A DNA stretch of 64,000 nt from Microbacterium oxydans (GTDB lineage Bacteria > Actinomycetota > Actinomycetes > Actinomycetales > Microbacteriaceae), in NCBI RefSeq assembly GCF_000956525.1, contig NZ_JYIW01000025.1, positions 248,001 through 312,000 on the forward strand, read 5' to 3'. The notes below the pieces were generated by a model, which was given only the letters and a program-made list of their open reading frames with translations, was not told where the DNA came from and did not search any database. The stretch's first letter is position 1. Each line of letters starts with the position of its first letter. The position numbers and the translations under genes are program-made. Shown here piece after piece: positions 1-8,792 of this stretch.

Positions 1-90
1 GACTTCACCGTCAGCGACCTTGCCGAGGTCGCCGCAGCGCTCGGCATCTCGCCGACCGTCCTCGTGCCGACCGGTCACCCTGCTCCCTGA
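1..90 (+). CDS. C-terminal end of an XRE-type helix-turn-helix regulator (partial)
   Basis: Only the last 29 codons lie in the window; the gene begins upstream. The visible peptide contains DLAEVAAALGISPTVLV, which matches the last helix of Cro/C1 (XRE) DNA-binding domains, where a 'LA..AxALGVSP..L' helix closes the fold. The stop is TGA at 88-90. Nothing can be said about other domains or targets. A short protein of unrelated fold cannot be excluded from such a small fragment. Confidence 0.55.
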   Translation, partial: DFTVSDLAEVAAALGISPTVLVPTGHPAP

Positions 91-123
91 GAGCGCGCCG
101 GTTGTCGGAGTATCGTGGCCGAC

Positions 124-1053
124 ATGAAGACTGTTCCGTTCGGGTCCACCGTCGCGCCCTCCGTCATCGCCGGCATGATGCGCATCGACGACAAAGACGA
201 TGCACCCATCCGCGAGCTGTATCGGGCTGCGCGTGATGCCGGCATCGATTTCTTCGACCATGCCGACATCTACGGCGGGAGCATGCATCACTGCGAGTCG
301 CGGTTCGCCGACGCACTGCAGCTGAGCGCTGCCGAGCGCGACGAGATCGTGCTGCAGACCAAGTGCGGCATCGTGCCTGCGCAGGGCATGTTCGACTTCT
401 CCTACGAGCACATCGTGACCCAGGTCGAAGGCTCGCTCCGTGCGCTGCGCACCGACCGGCTCGACGTGCTCCTGCTGCACCGGCCGGACGCCCTGGTCGA
501 ACCCGAGGAGGTCGCCAGGGCCTTCGATGAGCTGGAGGCCGCCGGCAAGGTGCGCGCCTTCGGCGTCTCCAACCACACGCCGCGCCAGATCGACCTGCTC
601 CGTACGGCGGTGACGCAGCCGCTGATCGCGAACCAGCTGCAGCTGTCGATCACGCACGCGCCGATCATCGCGCAGCCGATCGCGATGAACATGGCCGGCG
701 AAGAGCAGGCCGTGGTGCGCGACGGCGGCGGCATCGTCGAGTACTGCCGTCTCAACGGCATCACGGTGCAGGCCTGGTCGCCGTTCCAGGGCGGGTTCTT
801 CACCGGTGTGTTCCTCGGCAACCCCGAGTACGCCGAGCTGAACGCCGTGATCGATCGGCTCGCCGCCGCCTACGACGTCACGCCCATCGCGATCGCCACG
901 GCCTGGATCACCCGCCACCCCGCCAAGATGCAGGTCGTGCTCGGCACCACCACTCCGCAGCGCGTGCGGGATGCCGCGGCCGGAGCCGAGATCGAGCTGA
1001 CTCGAGCGGAATGGTACGAGCTGTTCCGTGCTGCGGGTCATCTGCTCCCATAG
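124..1053 (+). CDS. Aldo/keto reductase, YdhF-like
   Basis: NAD(P)H-dependent carbonyl reductase of the (alpha/beta)8 aldo/keto reductase family, cytoplasmic, 309 residues. The catalytic tetrad is visible as D45 (FDHADIYGG), Y50, K80 (QTKCG) and H119 (LLHRPD). The downstream FGVSNHTPRQI strand is typical of the family, and the N-terminal half resembles E. coli YdhF. I chose ATG 124 over an in-frame GTG at 115 because a -10 box TATCGT (111-116) ends 7 nt before it, which suggests a leaderless transcript; a 115 start would overlap that box. Single gene; substrate unknown. Confidence 0.9.
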   Translation: MKTVPFGSTVAPSVIAGMMRIDDKDDAPIRELYRAARDAGIDFFDHADIYGGSMHHCESRFADALQLSAAERDEIVLQTKCGIVPAQGMFDFSYEHIVTQVEGSLRALRTDRLDVLLLHRPDALVEPEEVARAFDELEAAGKVRAFGVSNHTPRQIDLLRTAVTQPLIANQLQLSITHAPIIAQPIAMNMAGEEQAVVRDGGGIVEYCRLNGITVQAWSPFQGGFFTGVFLGNPEYAELNAVIDRLAAAYDVTPIAIATAWITRHPAKMQVVLGTTTPQRVRDAAAGAEIELTRAEWYELFRAAGHLLP

Positions 1054-1115
1054 TCGCTCGCGTTCCCGCCCGCCATACCCGGGCGCGATCCCGTGGCGTC
1101 GTCTACCCTGAGACC

Positions 1116-1493
1116 ATGCCGTTCCTGTTCTCGATCCTCGTCATCGCGCTGATGATCGGTGCGTTGATCGACATCATCACGCGTGATGACGCTCAGGTGA
1201 AGCACCTGCCGAAGATGGTGTGGCTCATCGTCGTGATCCTGCTGCCGCTCATCGGCGGACTGCTGTGGTTCGGGCTCGGGCGCGACTACGGCGACGGCGG
1301 CATCCCGATTCCTCGGATGCGTCGCGCCGAGCGCACGTCGCCCTCGCCCGTCGATCTGCGCCCGGCACCGCCCGTCGACACGCGGACGACCGAGCAGCAG
1401 ATCGCCGACCTCGACCGCGAGATCGAGGAGTGGCGGCTGCGACAGGAACTCGAGAAGCGCAAACCCGAAGCCGACGAGCAGGAGCAGGCATGA
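1116..1493 (+). CDS. Small membrane protein with PLDc_N domain
   Basis: 125 residues. Two hydrophobic helices (about 2-20 and 35-53) are separated by a short charged loop (TRDDAQVKHLPKMVW), the layout of the phospholipase-D-nuclease N-terminal (PLDc_N, PF13396) family of actinobacterial membrane proteins. The rest is a charged Pro/Arg/Glu-rich tail ending in EEWRLRQELEKR and probably helical. There is no catalytic HKD motif, so this is not itself a phospholipase. ATG 1116 follows a TACCCT -10 box by 6 nt (leaderless). The stop overlaps the next start as ATGA, so the next gene is translationally coupled. Function unknown; an envelope role is plausible. Confidence 0.75.
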   Translation: MPFLFSILVIALMIGALIDIITRDDAQVKHLPKMVWLIVVILLPLIGGLLWFGLGRDYGDGGIPIPRMRRAERTSPSPVDLRPAPPVDTRTTEQQIADLDREIEEWRLRQELEKRKPEADEQEQA

Positions 1494-2476
1494 CCATGGC
1501 GAAGCGTGCGGTGCTCGGCGGCGGATCCGGATTCCTCGGCACGGCGCTGCGGCGCGCGCTCGAGGCCGACGGCTATCAGGTCAGCGTGATCGGCCGTGAG
1601 GGGCCCGATGCGCGATGGGATGACCCCGACGCCATCCTCCGCCTCGTCGACGGCGCGGATCTGCTGGTCGGACTCGCCGGCAAGCCGATCGATGTGCGCT
1701 TCACGGATGCGAACCGCGAGGAGTTCCTCCAGTCGCGGCTCGACACCACGCGAGCCCTGCATGATGCCGTCGAACGATCCGTGAACCCGCCTGCGGTCTG
1801 GATGAACGCCAGCAGCGCCACGGTGTACCGCTACGCGCTCGACCGGCCGCAGACCGAGGACGACACCGAGTACGACACCGGGTTCTCCCCGGACGTCGCC
1901 CTCGCCTGGGAGGACGAGCTCTTCCGGGGCGAGCTGCCTGGCACCAGGCGGGTCGCGCTGCGCATCACGATCGTGATCGGCGACGGCGCGGCGACGGAGC
2001 TGTTCTTCACGCTCGCGCGCTTCGGCCTCGGGGGTCCGCAGTTCGACGGCTGGTGGTTCCGGCACGACCGCTACCGGGGGATCGGGCCGCACCCGACCGA
2101 GCCGGAGCATCCGCTCGGACACCGTTCGCGCGGACACCAGCGCTTCAGCTGGATCCACGTCGATGACTTCGTCGGTGCCGTGCGGTTCATCCGCGACCAT
2201 CCGAGCATCGAGGGCGTGGTCAACCTCTCCGCGCCCACGCAGACCGACAACCGCGGTCTGATGGCGACGCTGCGCCGAGTCGTGGGGATGCCGTTCGGTC
2301 TTCCCTCCTGGCGCTTCATGCTGGAACCGGCGATGTGGGTGCTGCGCAAGGAGCCGGAGCTGGTGCTGAAGAGCCGGTGGGTCGCGCCGAAGGTGCTGAC
2401 GGATGCCGGGTACGAGTTCGCGTATCCCGAACTCGAGCCGGCGCTCAGGGATGCCTGGGAGCAGCGGAAGCACTGA
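1490..2476 (+). CDS. TIGR01777-family epimerase-like protein (YfcH type)
   Basis: 328 residues of the extended short-chain dehydrogenase fold. The Rossmann motif GGGSGFLG is near residue 10; the conserved 'NASSATVYR' segment and the C-terminal DUF1731 helical region (from about 265) are characteristic of TIGR01777 / YfcH proteins, related to sugar-nucleotide epimerases. The substrate is not known for the family. ATG 1490 overlaps the preceding stop (ATGA), with GGAGCAGG upstream as ribosome site; ATG 1496 is an alternative. It ends 15 bp before the convergent tetR gene. Confidence 0.85.
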   Translation: MTMAKRAVLGGGSGFLGTALRRALEADGYQVSVIGREGPDARWDDPDAILRLVDGADLLVGLAGKPIDVRFTDANREEFLQSRLDTTRALHDAVERSVNPPAVWMNASSATVYRYALDRPQTEDDTEYDTGFSPDVALAWEDELFRGELPGTRRVALRITIVIGDGAATELFFTLARFGLGGPQFDGWWFRHDRYRGIGPHPTEPEHPLGHRSRGHQRFSWIHVDDFVGAVRFIRDHPSIEGVVNLSAPTQTDNRGLMATLRRVVGMPFGLPSWRFMLEPAMWVLRKEPELVLKSRWVAPKVLTDAGYEFAYPELEPALRDAWEQRKH

Positions 2477-2491
2477 CCGCTGTGCGGTGCC

Positions 2492-3094
2492 TCACTCCGC
2501 CGGTCTGAGCAGGCGGTCGAGGAGCGCGAGTGCTTCGTGCTGCGGAGCGGCGTCATCGAGCAGCCACTGGGTCTGCAGGCCGTCGGATGCCGCGACGATG
2601 AGGGCTGCGACGGCTTCCGGATCCAGGTCCCCTCGAATGCGGCCTTCGGCCTGCTGATCGCGGACGTCCGCCGAGACGTTCGAGCGGACCTGGGCGAAGC
2701 GGACGGTGGCGAACTCCCTGGCGACGGGGTGGCCCTCTTCGAGCGCCGAGGCGACGAGCGTCGAATAGAGCTGCACGAGCCCAGGCACCTCGCGGTTGGT
2801 CCGGGCGGACGCGATCATGCGTTCCACCGGCGTCGCGTCGTGGAGCTCGGTGTCCGGCCGGAGGTCGGGACGGTTGCTCTCCTCGTAGACCGCGACGAGG
2901 AGCTCTTCGAGGGAGCCGAAGTAGTGGCTCAGTGCCGCGTGCGTGACGCCGACCTCGCGCGCGATCGCGCGGAGACTGGTGCGGTCGGCCCCGCGCTCTG
3001 CGAAGACCTCGATCGCGCGATCGAGGATCTCCTGTCGTCGGGCGACGCCTTTCGCGTAGGCCCCGCGCTGGCGTGATCCGTCTTCCTCGGGCAT
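2492..3094 (-). CDS. TetR-family transcriptional regulator
   Basis: 200 residues. The N-terminal TetR DNA-binding domain (about 17-63) includes the typical 'ILDRAIEVFAERG' helix and a helix-turn-helix ending in HAALSHYFGSLEELL. The C-terminal part is a generic all-helical ligand/dimer domain with MIASAR and a closing ALLDRLLRP helix. It is divergent from the isomerase/dehydrogenase pair starting at 3200, and the 105-bp spacer holds a strong palindrome (3114-3135), so it probably represses that pair and itself. The inducer cannot be read from the sequence. Confidence 0.9.
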   Translation of the reverse strand: MPEEDGSRQRGAYAKGVARRQEILDRAIEVFAERGADRTSLRAIAREVGVTHAALSHYFGSLEELLVAVYEESNRPDLRPDTELHDATPVERMIASARTNREVPGLVQLYSTLVASALEEGHPVAREFATVRFAQVRSNVSADVRDQQAEGRIRGDLDPEAVAALIVAASDGLQTQWLLDDAAPQHEALALLDRLLRPAE

Positions 3095-3113
3095 GGCCTG
3101 AGTCTAGCCAATG

Positions 3114-3135
3114 AAAACGTCCACGTGGAGGTATT
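3114..3135. promoter_or_regulatory. Probable TetR operator
   Basis: A 22-bp imperfect palindrome matching its own reverse complement at 18 of 22 positions, with a perfect 10-bp core TCCACGTGGA at 3120-3129. It lies in the divergent spacer between the tetR start (3094) and the isomerase start (3200). Assigning it to this TetR is inference from position. Confidence 0.65.
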
Positions 3136-3199
3136 GGGTGCTACGGTTCTTCCGACGGGTGAATCGCCCGCACGTCACCGACGACTGAAGGAGAGACCA

Positions 3200-4006
3200 G
3201 TGACGATCCAGACTTCCATCCAACTGTTCACGATCAAGGACCAGCTGGAGGCCGATCTCGAAGGCTCGCTCGCTGCCGTCGCCGCCCGTGGCTTCACCGC
3301 GGTCGAGCCCTATGACTTCGTGCGCCGCGCTGCACCGATGGCGGATGCGCTCACCGCAGCGGGTCTCTCGGCACCGTCAGGGCACGCCTTCCTGGCGTCC
3401 GAGTCGTTCGTGAACCCCGACGGCAGCGGCACCACGCTGCCCGTCCCGTCGCCGGCTGAGGTCTTCGCCGCCGCGAAGGTGCTCGGCATGCACACCGTGA
3501 TCGACCCCTACACGGCACCGGAGCGCTGGGAGTCCGTCGCGCAGATCGAGGAGACGGCTCGACTGCTGAACGCCGCAGCCGAGATCGGCGCCGGCGTCGG
3601 CATCCGCGTCGGGTACCACAACCATGCCCACGAGCTGGAGGCCGTGTTCGACGGCGTCACCGGTCTCGAGGTGCTCGCCGGGCTTCTCGACGAGCGCGTC
3701 GTGCTCGAGGTCGACCTGTACTGGGTCGCTCGTGGCGGTGTCGACCCCGTCGCGCTGCTCCAGCGTCTCGGCAGCCGCGTCATCGCGGTGCACGCCAAGG
3801 ACGGCACCCTCGACCCCGCGCTCGTGAACGCCTATCCGCCGGCCGACCAGGTGCCCGCAGGCGACGGAACCGTGCCGCTCGTCGAGGCGATCGCCGCAGC
3901 CCCCGCCCTCGAGCTCGCGATCGTCGAGTTCGACCACTACGAGGGCGACCTCTTCGACGCGATCGAGCGCAGCCGCGTCTACCTCGACGAGAAGGTGGCC
4001 GGCTGA
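3200..4006 (+). CDS. Sugar phosphate isomerase/epimerase (xylose-isomerase-like TIM barrel)
   Basis: 268 residues, AP-endonuclease-2/xylose-isomerase-like TIM barrel. Probable metal/substrate ligands are E36 (TAVEPYDF), the GYHNHAHELE motif around H140-H142, the LEVDLYW segment (E170, D172) and the H198/K200 pair (VHAKDG), as in IolE, hydroxypyruvate isomerase and related sugar epimerases. GTG 3200 was chosen because GAAGGAGAG precedes it; a longer reading from 3125 would cross the promoter and operator. The stop overlaps the next start (TGATG), so it is coupled to a Gfo/Idh/MocA dehydrogenase. Such pairs commonly act on polyols or rare sugars; the exact substrate is unknown. Confidence 0.85.
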   Translation: MTIQTSIQLFTIKDQLEADLEGSLAAVAARGFTAVEPYDFVRRAAPMADALTAAGLSAPSGHAFLASESFVNPDGSGTTLPVPSPAEVFAAAKVLGMHTVIDPYTAPERWESVAQIEETARLLNAAAEIGAGVGIRVGYHNHAHELEAVFDGVTGLEVLAGLLDERVVLEVDLYWVARGGVDPVALLQRLGSRVIAVHAKDGTLDPALVNAYPPADQVPAGDGTVPLVEAIAAAPALELAIVEFDHYEGDLFDAIERSRVYLDEKVAG

Positions 4007-5136
4007 TGGCGGGTCCCGTCGGCGTCGGCATCATCGGTGCCGGCAACATCAGCGACCAGTACCTGACGAACCTGACGACCTTCCCTGATGTGCGCGTGCT
4101 CGCCGTCGGAGACGTGATCGAGGAGCGCGCGCGGGCGCAGGCCGAGAAGTACGGCGTCCCGCGGGCAGGCGGCGTCGACGTCGTGCTCGACGACCCCGAG
4201 ATCGACATCGTCGTGAACCTCACGATCCCGGCCGTCCACGTCGAGGTCTCGGAGGCGATCATCGCCGCCGGGAAGCACGTGTGGACCGAGAAGCCGATCG
4301 GTGTGAGCCGCGAGGAGTCCCGCCGACTGCTGGAGAAGGCGGATGCCGCCGGCCTCCGTGTGGGTGTCGCTCCCGACACCGTGCTCGGACCCGGCGTGCA
4401 GACGGCAAAGCGCGCGATCGCGCGCGGAGACATCGGCCGCCCGCTGTTCGCGCAGACCACGTTCCAGTGGTCCGGTCCGGAGATCTTCCACCCGAACCCG
4501 GCGTTCCTGTACGCCAAGGGCGCAGGTCCCCTGCTCGACATGGGGCCGTACTACGTCTCAGCCCTCGTGCACGTGTTCGGTCCGGTCGCCTCTGTCGCGG
4601 CCCTCGGCCTGCAGGGCACGCCGACGCGTCGCGTGCAGGTCGGCGAGCTCGCCGGGCAGGAGTTCCCGGTCGAGATCCCATCGACGCTGAGCGTGCTGAT
4701 GGACTTCGAGGGCGGCGGGCAGGCGCAGAGCGTCTACAGCACCGATTCGCCCGTCATCCGGCAGGGCATCGTCGAGATCACCGGCACCGAGGGCACGATC
4801 GTGATCCCCGACCCGAACACCTTCGGCGGCGCGATCACGATCACCCGTCCGCTTCGTCGACTGTTCATCCCGCCGGAGCCCGTCGAGCAGGAGGTCGTCG
4901 ACGTGGCGCAGGAGGGTGTGCTCTCCGGCCGCGGCGTGGGTCTGCTCGACATGGCCCGCTCGATCGCAGCAGGGCGCCCGCACGTCGCGACCGGCGAGTT
5001 CGGCTTCCACGTGCTCGACACGCTGCTCTCGATCGAGGAGGCGGCGGAATCCCGGAGCTTCGTCACCGTCGAGAGCACGCTCGACCAGGTCGGTGCGATC
5101 GACGCCGCCTTCGATCCCTTCGAACGCACGCTCTGA
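4006..5136 (+). CDS. Gfo/Idh/MocA-family oxidoreductase
   Basis: 376 residues. N-terminal Rossmann fold with GVGIIGAGNIS at residues 6-16, followed by the family's lysine motif EKPIG at 95-99 and a C-terminal alpha/beta dimer domain (about 125-330) containing GPLLDMGPYYV. NAD(P)-dependent oxidation or reduction of a sugar or polyol is the family role. Co-transcribed with the upstream isomerase and probably under the divergent TetR. A 16-bp perfect hairpin follows immediately. Confidence 0.88.
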   Translation: MAGPVGVGIIGAGNISDQYLTNLTTFPDVRVLAVGDVIEERARAQAEKYGVPRAGGVDVVLDDPEIDIVVNLTIPAVHVEVSEAIIAAGKHVWTEKPIGVSREESRRLLEKADAAGLRVGVAPDTVLGPGVQTAKRAIARGDIGRPLFAQTTFQWSGPEIFHPNPAFLYAKGAGPLLDMGPYYVSALVHVFGPVASVAALGLQGTPTRRVQVGELAGQEFPVEIPSTLSVLMDFEGGGQAQSVYSTDSPVIRQGIVEITGTEGTIVIPDPNTFGGAITITRPLRRLFIPPEPVEQEVVDVAQEGVLSGRGVGLLDMARSIAAGRPHVATGEFGFHVLDTLLSIEEAAESRSFVTVESTLDQVGAIDAAFDPFERTL

Positions 5137-5142
5137 GTGCAT

Positions 5143-5188
5143 CCGATGTGGCGGTGAGGGCGGTGAGCCGCTCTCACCGCCACATCGG
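5143..5188. terminator. Bidirectional hairpin between convergent genes
   Basis: Perfect 16-bp inverted repeat CCGATGTGGCGGTGAG (5143-5158) / CTCACCGCCACATCGG (5173-5188) with a 14-nt loop, in the 54-bp gap between the dehydrogenase stop and the convergent NYN gene. There is no strong T tract, as is usual in high-GC actinobacteria. Confidence 0.8.
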
Positions 5189-5190
5189 GC

Positions 5191-6162
5191 TCAACGCTCG
5201 CGCAGGCGCACCAGCCGCTCGTGCCCGGTCTCCTCGAGCTCGGTGATGTCGTCGCGCGACTTCAGGAAGTCCGAGAACGAACGGTACCCCAGGGCCTTCT
5301 CGCTGAACGACGGATCCATGCGGCGCATGTGCGTCTTCACGGCAGAGCTGTGCAGCCACTCGTCGGCATCCGCCTTGTCGTGGCCCAGCCGCAGCGCGCG
5401 CTCCAGGAGCTGCGTCGCCTCGCCCTGCTCGTCGAGCTTCACCTCAGCCGGCTCCTCGACCTTCGCCGGGCTCTTCGCCCTGCGCGTCTTCGGAGCGGCC
5501 TTGGCCTTCACGGTCGTGTCGGCCGCACCGGCCGTCTCGACCGGCTCGGCCGTGCTCGCCGGCGTCTCGGCGACCGGCGTCACCGGCTTGCTCGGGCGCA
5601 CCACGCCGGTCAGCGAGTCGTAGGCCTCGAACTCGTCGCAGGCAGCGGCGAGCGACTTCGCGGTCGAGCCGGCGACGCCGACGCCGATCACGTAGCGGCC
5701 GAGCCGCTTGCAGCGCTGCGCCAGCGGCACGTAGTCGCTGTCGCCTGCGACGATCACGACGTGCGTGAGGTCGGGGAGACGGAACATGTCCTCGACGGCA
5801 TCCACGGCGAGCCGGATGTCCGCGCCGTTCTTGGCATACGCCGCCGCAGGGAAGAGTTGCACGAGGTCGACCGCGCGGGCGACGAGCTGCGACCGGTATT
5901 CGGCATTGACGGGTGACGACCAGTCCGCATACGCCCTGGTCAGCACCAGCGTGCCGAACGAGGCGGCGTAGTCGATGATCGCGCCGACCTCGATCATGGC
6001 CCGGCTCAGGCGGTCGACGACATCGGGGTCGTTCGGGTTCTCCGCGATCCGCTGACGGTCCTTGCCGTAGGCGTTGCGACCGTGCACGCGGTCGTACCAG
6101 GAGATGACGATGTTGTCGAAGTCCAGGTACACGGCGACGCGGGCGTCAGTGGTCTCAGCCAT
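5191..6162 (-). CDS. NYN-domain (PIN-like) protein with C-terminal OST-HTH/LOTUS-like domain
   Basis: 323 residues. The N-terminal NYN/LabA-like PIN nuclease fold carries the acidic residues expected of a metal-dependent RNase: D14/D16/N17 (LDFDN), D115 and D121 (GADIRLAVD), D141 and D143 (AGDSDYVPL). An Ala/Pro/Lys-rich linker (about 190-245) joins it to a C-terminal winged-helix-like region containing the FSEKALGYRSFSDFL segment typical of OST-HTH/LOTUS RNA-binding domains. The start overlaps the end of the upstream dehydrogenase by 8 bp. A role in RNA turnover is likely from the family, but the target RNA is unknown. Confidence 0.85.
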   Translation of the reverse strand: MAETTDARVAVYLDFDNIVISWYDRVHGRNAYGKDRQRIAENPNDPDVVDRLSRAMIEVGAIIDYAASFGTLVLTRAYADWSSPVNAEYRSQLVARAVDLVQLFPAAAYAKNGADIRLAVDAVEDMFRLPDLTHVVIVAGDSDYVPLAQRCKRLGRYVIGVGVAGSTAKSLAAACDEFEAYDSLTGVVRPSKPVTPVAETPASTAEPVETAGAADTTVKAKAAPKTRRAKSPAKVEEPAEVKLDEQGEATQLLERALRLGHDKADADEWLHSSAVKTHMRRMDPSFSEKALGYRSFSDFLKSRDDITELEETGHERLVRLRER

Positions 6163-7162
6163 GGTCGGCCTCCTCGCTCGGGTAGGTCACGCCGATCTGG
6201 CGGCGGATCTCGTCGAGCGTGCCCATGATGGCAACGGTCTCGGCGATGGGGAGCAGGTCGCCCTCCAGGGTGCCTTCGCGGACGAGGCGTTCGGCGGCGA
6301 GCGCCTCGAACTGCATGCCGCGCCCGCCGTTCTCCGGGTCGAGCCTGCCGTCGAACTCCTCGAGCACGGTGCCGTCGCCTGCCACGACGCGGAACGTCGT
6401 CGGGGCGTACCAGACGCCGTCGATGTCGATGCGCGCCTTCGTGCCGAGGATGAGCGCCGTGTTCGGGCCGGCCGCGCGCGAGGACGACAGGCTGGTCGAG
6501 ACCGCGCCGCCCTCGTGCGTCATGACGGTGGCGACCTCGGCATCAGCCCCGGTCTCGACCAGACGCGCGAGGCTGCGGATGCCGGTGGGCGCACCGAGGA
6601 TGTCCCAGATGAACGAGATCGGGTAGATGCCGAGATCGAGCAGCGCACCGCCGCCGAGTTCGAGGGCGTTCAGTCGATGCGTCGGCTCGGAGGGCAGCAG
6701 CTGCGTGTGGTCGACCGTGACGGCGCGGATGTCGCCGAGCGTGCCATCGGCGATGATCTCGCGGACGCGGAGCATGTGCGGCAGGTACCGGGTCCACATG
6801 GCCTCGGTGACCAGCAGACCACGCTCGGCGGCCAGCTGCTGCAGGTCCTCGGCCTCGGCACGGTTGAGCGTGAACGCCTTCTCGACGAGCACGTGCTTGC
6901 CGTGTTCGAGCGCGAGGCGAGCGTTCGCGTGGTGCATCGGATGCGGCGTGGAGACGTAGATGATGTCGACGTCGGGGTCGGCGACGAGGGCCTCATATGA
7001 CGGGTGCGCGCGCGGGATGTCGAAGCGGGCGGCGAACGCGTCGGCCGACTCCTGCGAGCGTGATCCCACCGCGACCAGATCGAGTCCTGCGGTGCGCAGA
7101 TCGGATGCGAACGCGCCGGCGATGCCGCCGGTCGCGAGGATTCCCCAACGAAGACCAGTCAT
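6155..7162 (-). CDS. Gfo/Idh/MocA-family oxidoreductase
   Basis: 335 residues. Rossmann motif GILATGGIAGAFA near residue 7, VSTPHPMHHANA strand, and the EKAF form of the family lysine motif (ALEHGKHVLVEKAFTLN). The C-terminal half contains ELGGGALLDLGIYPISF, the dimer-domain signature of dihydrodiol-dehydrogenase-like members. ATG 7162 sits 6 nt after a TACGCT -10 box (minus strand), so it is probably leaderless. It is the first gene of a two-gene unit with the NYN protein. Confidence 0.87.
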   Translation of the reverse strand: MTGLRWGILATGGIAGAFASDLRTAGLDLVAVGSRSQESADAFAARFDIPRAHPSYEALVADPDVDIIYVSTPHPMHHANARLALEHGKHVLVEKAFTLNRAEAEDLQQLAAERGLLVTEAMWTRYLPHMLRVREIIADGTLGDIRAVTVDHTQLLPSEPTHRLNALELGGGALLDLGIYPISFIWDILGAPTGIRSLARLVETGADAEVATVMTHEGGAVSTSLSSSRAAGPNTALILGTKARIDIDGVWYAPTTFRVVAGDGTVLEEFDGRLDPENGGRGMQFEALAAERLVREGTLEGDLLPIAETVAIMGTLDEIRRQIGVTYPSEEADHG

Positions 7163-7266
7163 CGTCTCAGCGTAGAGGGTATGGCGGGTGTGACGGACTG
7201 TTGCACCGTGTGACCTCCGGCATCACCGGCGTGGCGGGGTCGGGACGGCGCTTCTACCGTGGCGGC

Positions 7267-8667
7267 ATGACCGAACCTCTCATCATCGGCGCCATGGTGC
7301 GCACGCTCGGCGCCTACCCGTCCGGCTGGCGTCAGGAGGGCGCGCACCGCGACCCTGCGGGCGACGCGGAGATCCTGCGTCGTGTCGCACAGGCCGGTGA
7401 GGACGCGGGTCTCGACTATCTCTTCTTCGGTGACTGGCTTGCCACGGGACCCGACCTGGAGTTCCGGGACCCCTATCTGCTCGCCCGGATCGACCCCGTG
7501 AGCGCCGTGCTGTTCCTCGCCGGCATCACCTCGCGCATCGGACTCATCGCGACCGTCAACACCACCTACGCCGACCCGTACGCGACCGCCAGATCGCTGG
7601 CTTCCCTCGATGTGCTCACACGCGGTCGCGCCGGGGTGAACCTGGTGACCGGGGCTGAGCCGCGCGCCGCAGGCAACCACGGCCGCGATGCGCACGCAGA
7701 CAACGTGAGCCGCTACGACCGGGCGGAGGAGTTCGTCACCGCGCTGCGTCGACTCTGGGACTCGTGGAGCGAGGACGCCTGGATCGCGGATGCCGCACGC
7801 GGCGTGCTCATCGATCCGGACGGCCTCCGTGCCGCCGACCTCCGGGGCGCGCACCTCAGTGTCACCGGACCGCTGAACGTGGCCCGGCCACCGCAGGGGC
7901 AGATCCCGATCGTGCACGCCGGCACCTCGCCGCGCTCGCGTGCGCTCGCCGCGACCGAGGCCGACCTGGCCCTGATCGCGGCGCCGACGCCGGCCGATGC
8001 GATCGAGGTGCGGCGTGCGCTCCGTGCGCTCGCTGCGGATGCCGGTCGCGACCCTGATCGACTGAAGGTGATCGCTCCGGTGCTGCCGGTCGTCGCCGAC
8101 ACGGATGCCGATGCGCACCGCATCGTCGAACGTCTGCTCGCTTTGGTGCCGCTCGCCGAACAGCACCAGCCCGATCGGGCGGCGTTCCCGGCCGATCGCA
8201 CGGTGGCCGCGCTCGCCGATGCGCTGGGCGTCGACCACGAGGATCCGCTCCGCCATGCTGCCTTCGACGCACCGGTGACCGAGGCGGAGGCGAGCCGGCT
8301 CGGCAGCGGAGGTGCCGCACTCATCGAGCGACTGGCCCGTATCGCCGGACTCGCACTCGGCGAACGCGGCCGGTCGGGGCATCCGATCACCTGGCGGCAC
8401 CTCGTCGCAGCGCACGCGGTGCCCGCCGCATTCGTCGTCGGCGATGCGTCGACCATCGCAGACCACTTCGAGACCTGGCGGGATCAGGGCGCCGCCGACG
8501 GCTTCAATGTGCTCTCGGCATTCCAGCCGGCGCAGTTCGAGGCGTTCACGGCGCTCGCCGCCCCGGAGCTCCGCCGTCGCGGCCTGCTCGGACGCGACGG
8601 CTCGACCCTCCGCGAGCGGCTCGGCGTCGCAGCCACCGCAGCGGAACCCGTCCTCTCGACCGCCTGA
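7267..8667 (+). CDS. LLM-class flavin-dependent monooxygenase, NtaA/SnaA/DszA type
   Basis: 466 residues, luciferase-like TIM barrel using reduced FMN and O2. Family features: FFGDWLATGP, the SLDVLTRGRAGVNLVTG strand, the NHGRDAHADNVSRYDRAEEF block and GPLNVARPPQGQIPIVHAGTSPRSRALAA, all typical of the nitrilotriacetate/dibenzothiophene-sulfone monooxygenase branch. ATG 7267 lies 6 nt after TACCGT (leaderless). It is separated from the downstream ABC importer by a hairpin and 125 bp but points the same way, and with 13928-16181 forms a likely functional cluster. Substrate unknown. Confidence 0.9.
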   Translation: MTEPLIIGAMVRTLGAYPSGWRQEGAHRDPAGDAEILRRVAQAGEDAGLDYLFFGDWLATGPDLEFRDPYLLARIDPVSAVLFLAGITSRIGLIATVNTTYADPYATARSLASLDVLTRGRAGVNLVTGAEPRAAGNHGRDAHADNVSRYDRAEEFVTALRRLWDSWSEDAWIADAARGVLIDPDGLRAADLRGAHLSVTGPLNVARPPQGQIPIVHAGTSPRSRALAATEADLALIAAPTPADAIEVRRALRALAADAGRDPDRLKVIAPVLPVVADTDADAHRIVERLLALVPLAEQHQPDRAAFPADRTVAALADALGVDHEDPLRHAAFDAPVTEAEASRLGSGGAALIERLARIAGLALGERGRSGHPITWRHLVAAHAVPAAFVVGDASTIADHFETWRDQGAADGFNVLSAFQPAQFEAFTALAAPELRRRGLLGRDGSTLRERLGVAATAAEPVLSTA

Positions 8668-8680
8668 CCCGCCGTCTCGT

Positions 8681-8703
8681 GACGCCGCATGACGCGCGGC
8701 GTC
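8681..8703. terminator. Short hairpin downstream of the monooxygenase
   Basis: Perfect 8-bp stem GACGCCGC / GCGGCGTC with a 7-nt loop, 14 bp after the monooxygenase stop and about 45 bp before the promoter region of the substrate-binding protein. Plausible partial terminator. Confidence 0.5.
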
Positions 8704-8792
8704 GGCTCGTGACATCGCCGTCGACGCACCGGTTCCATCGTCCCTACCGTGACAACACACGCACCACCCACCCCGCCCAGGAGGCCCTTCCC

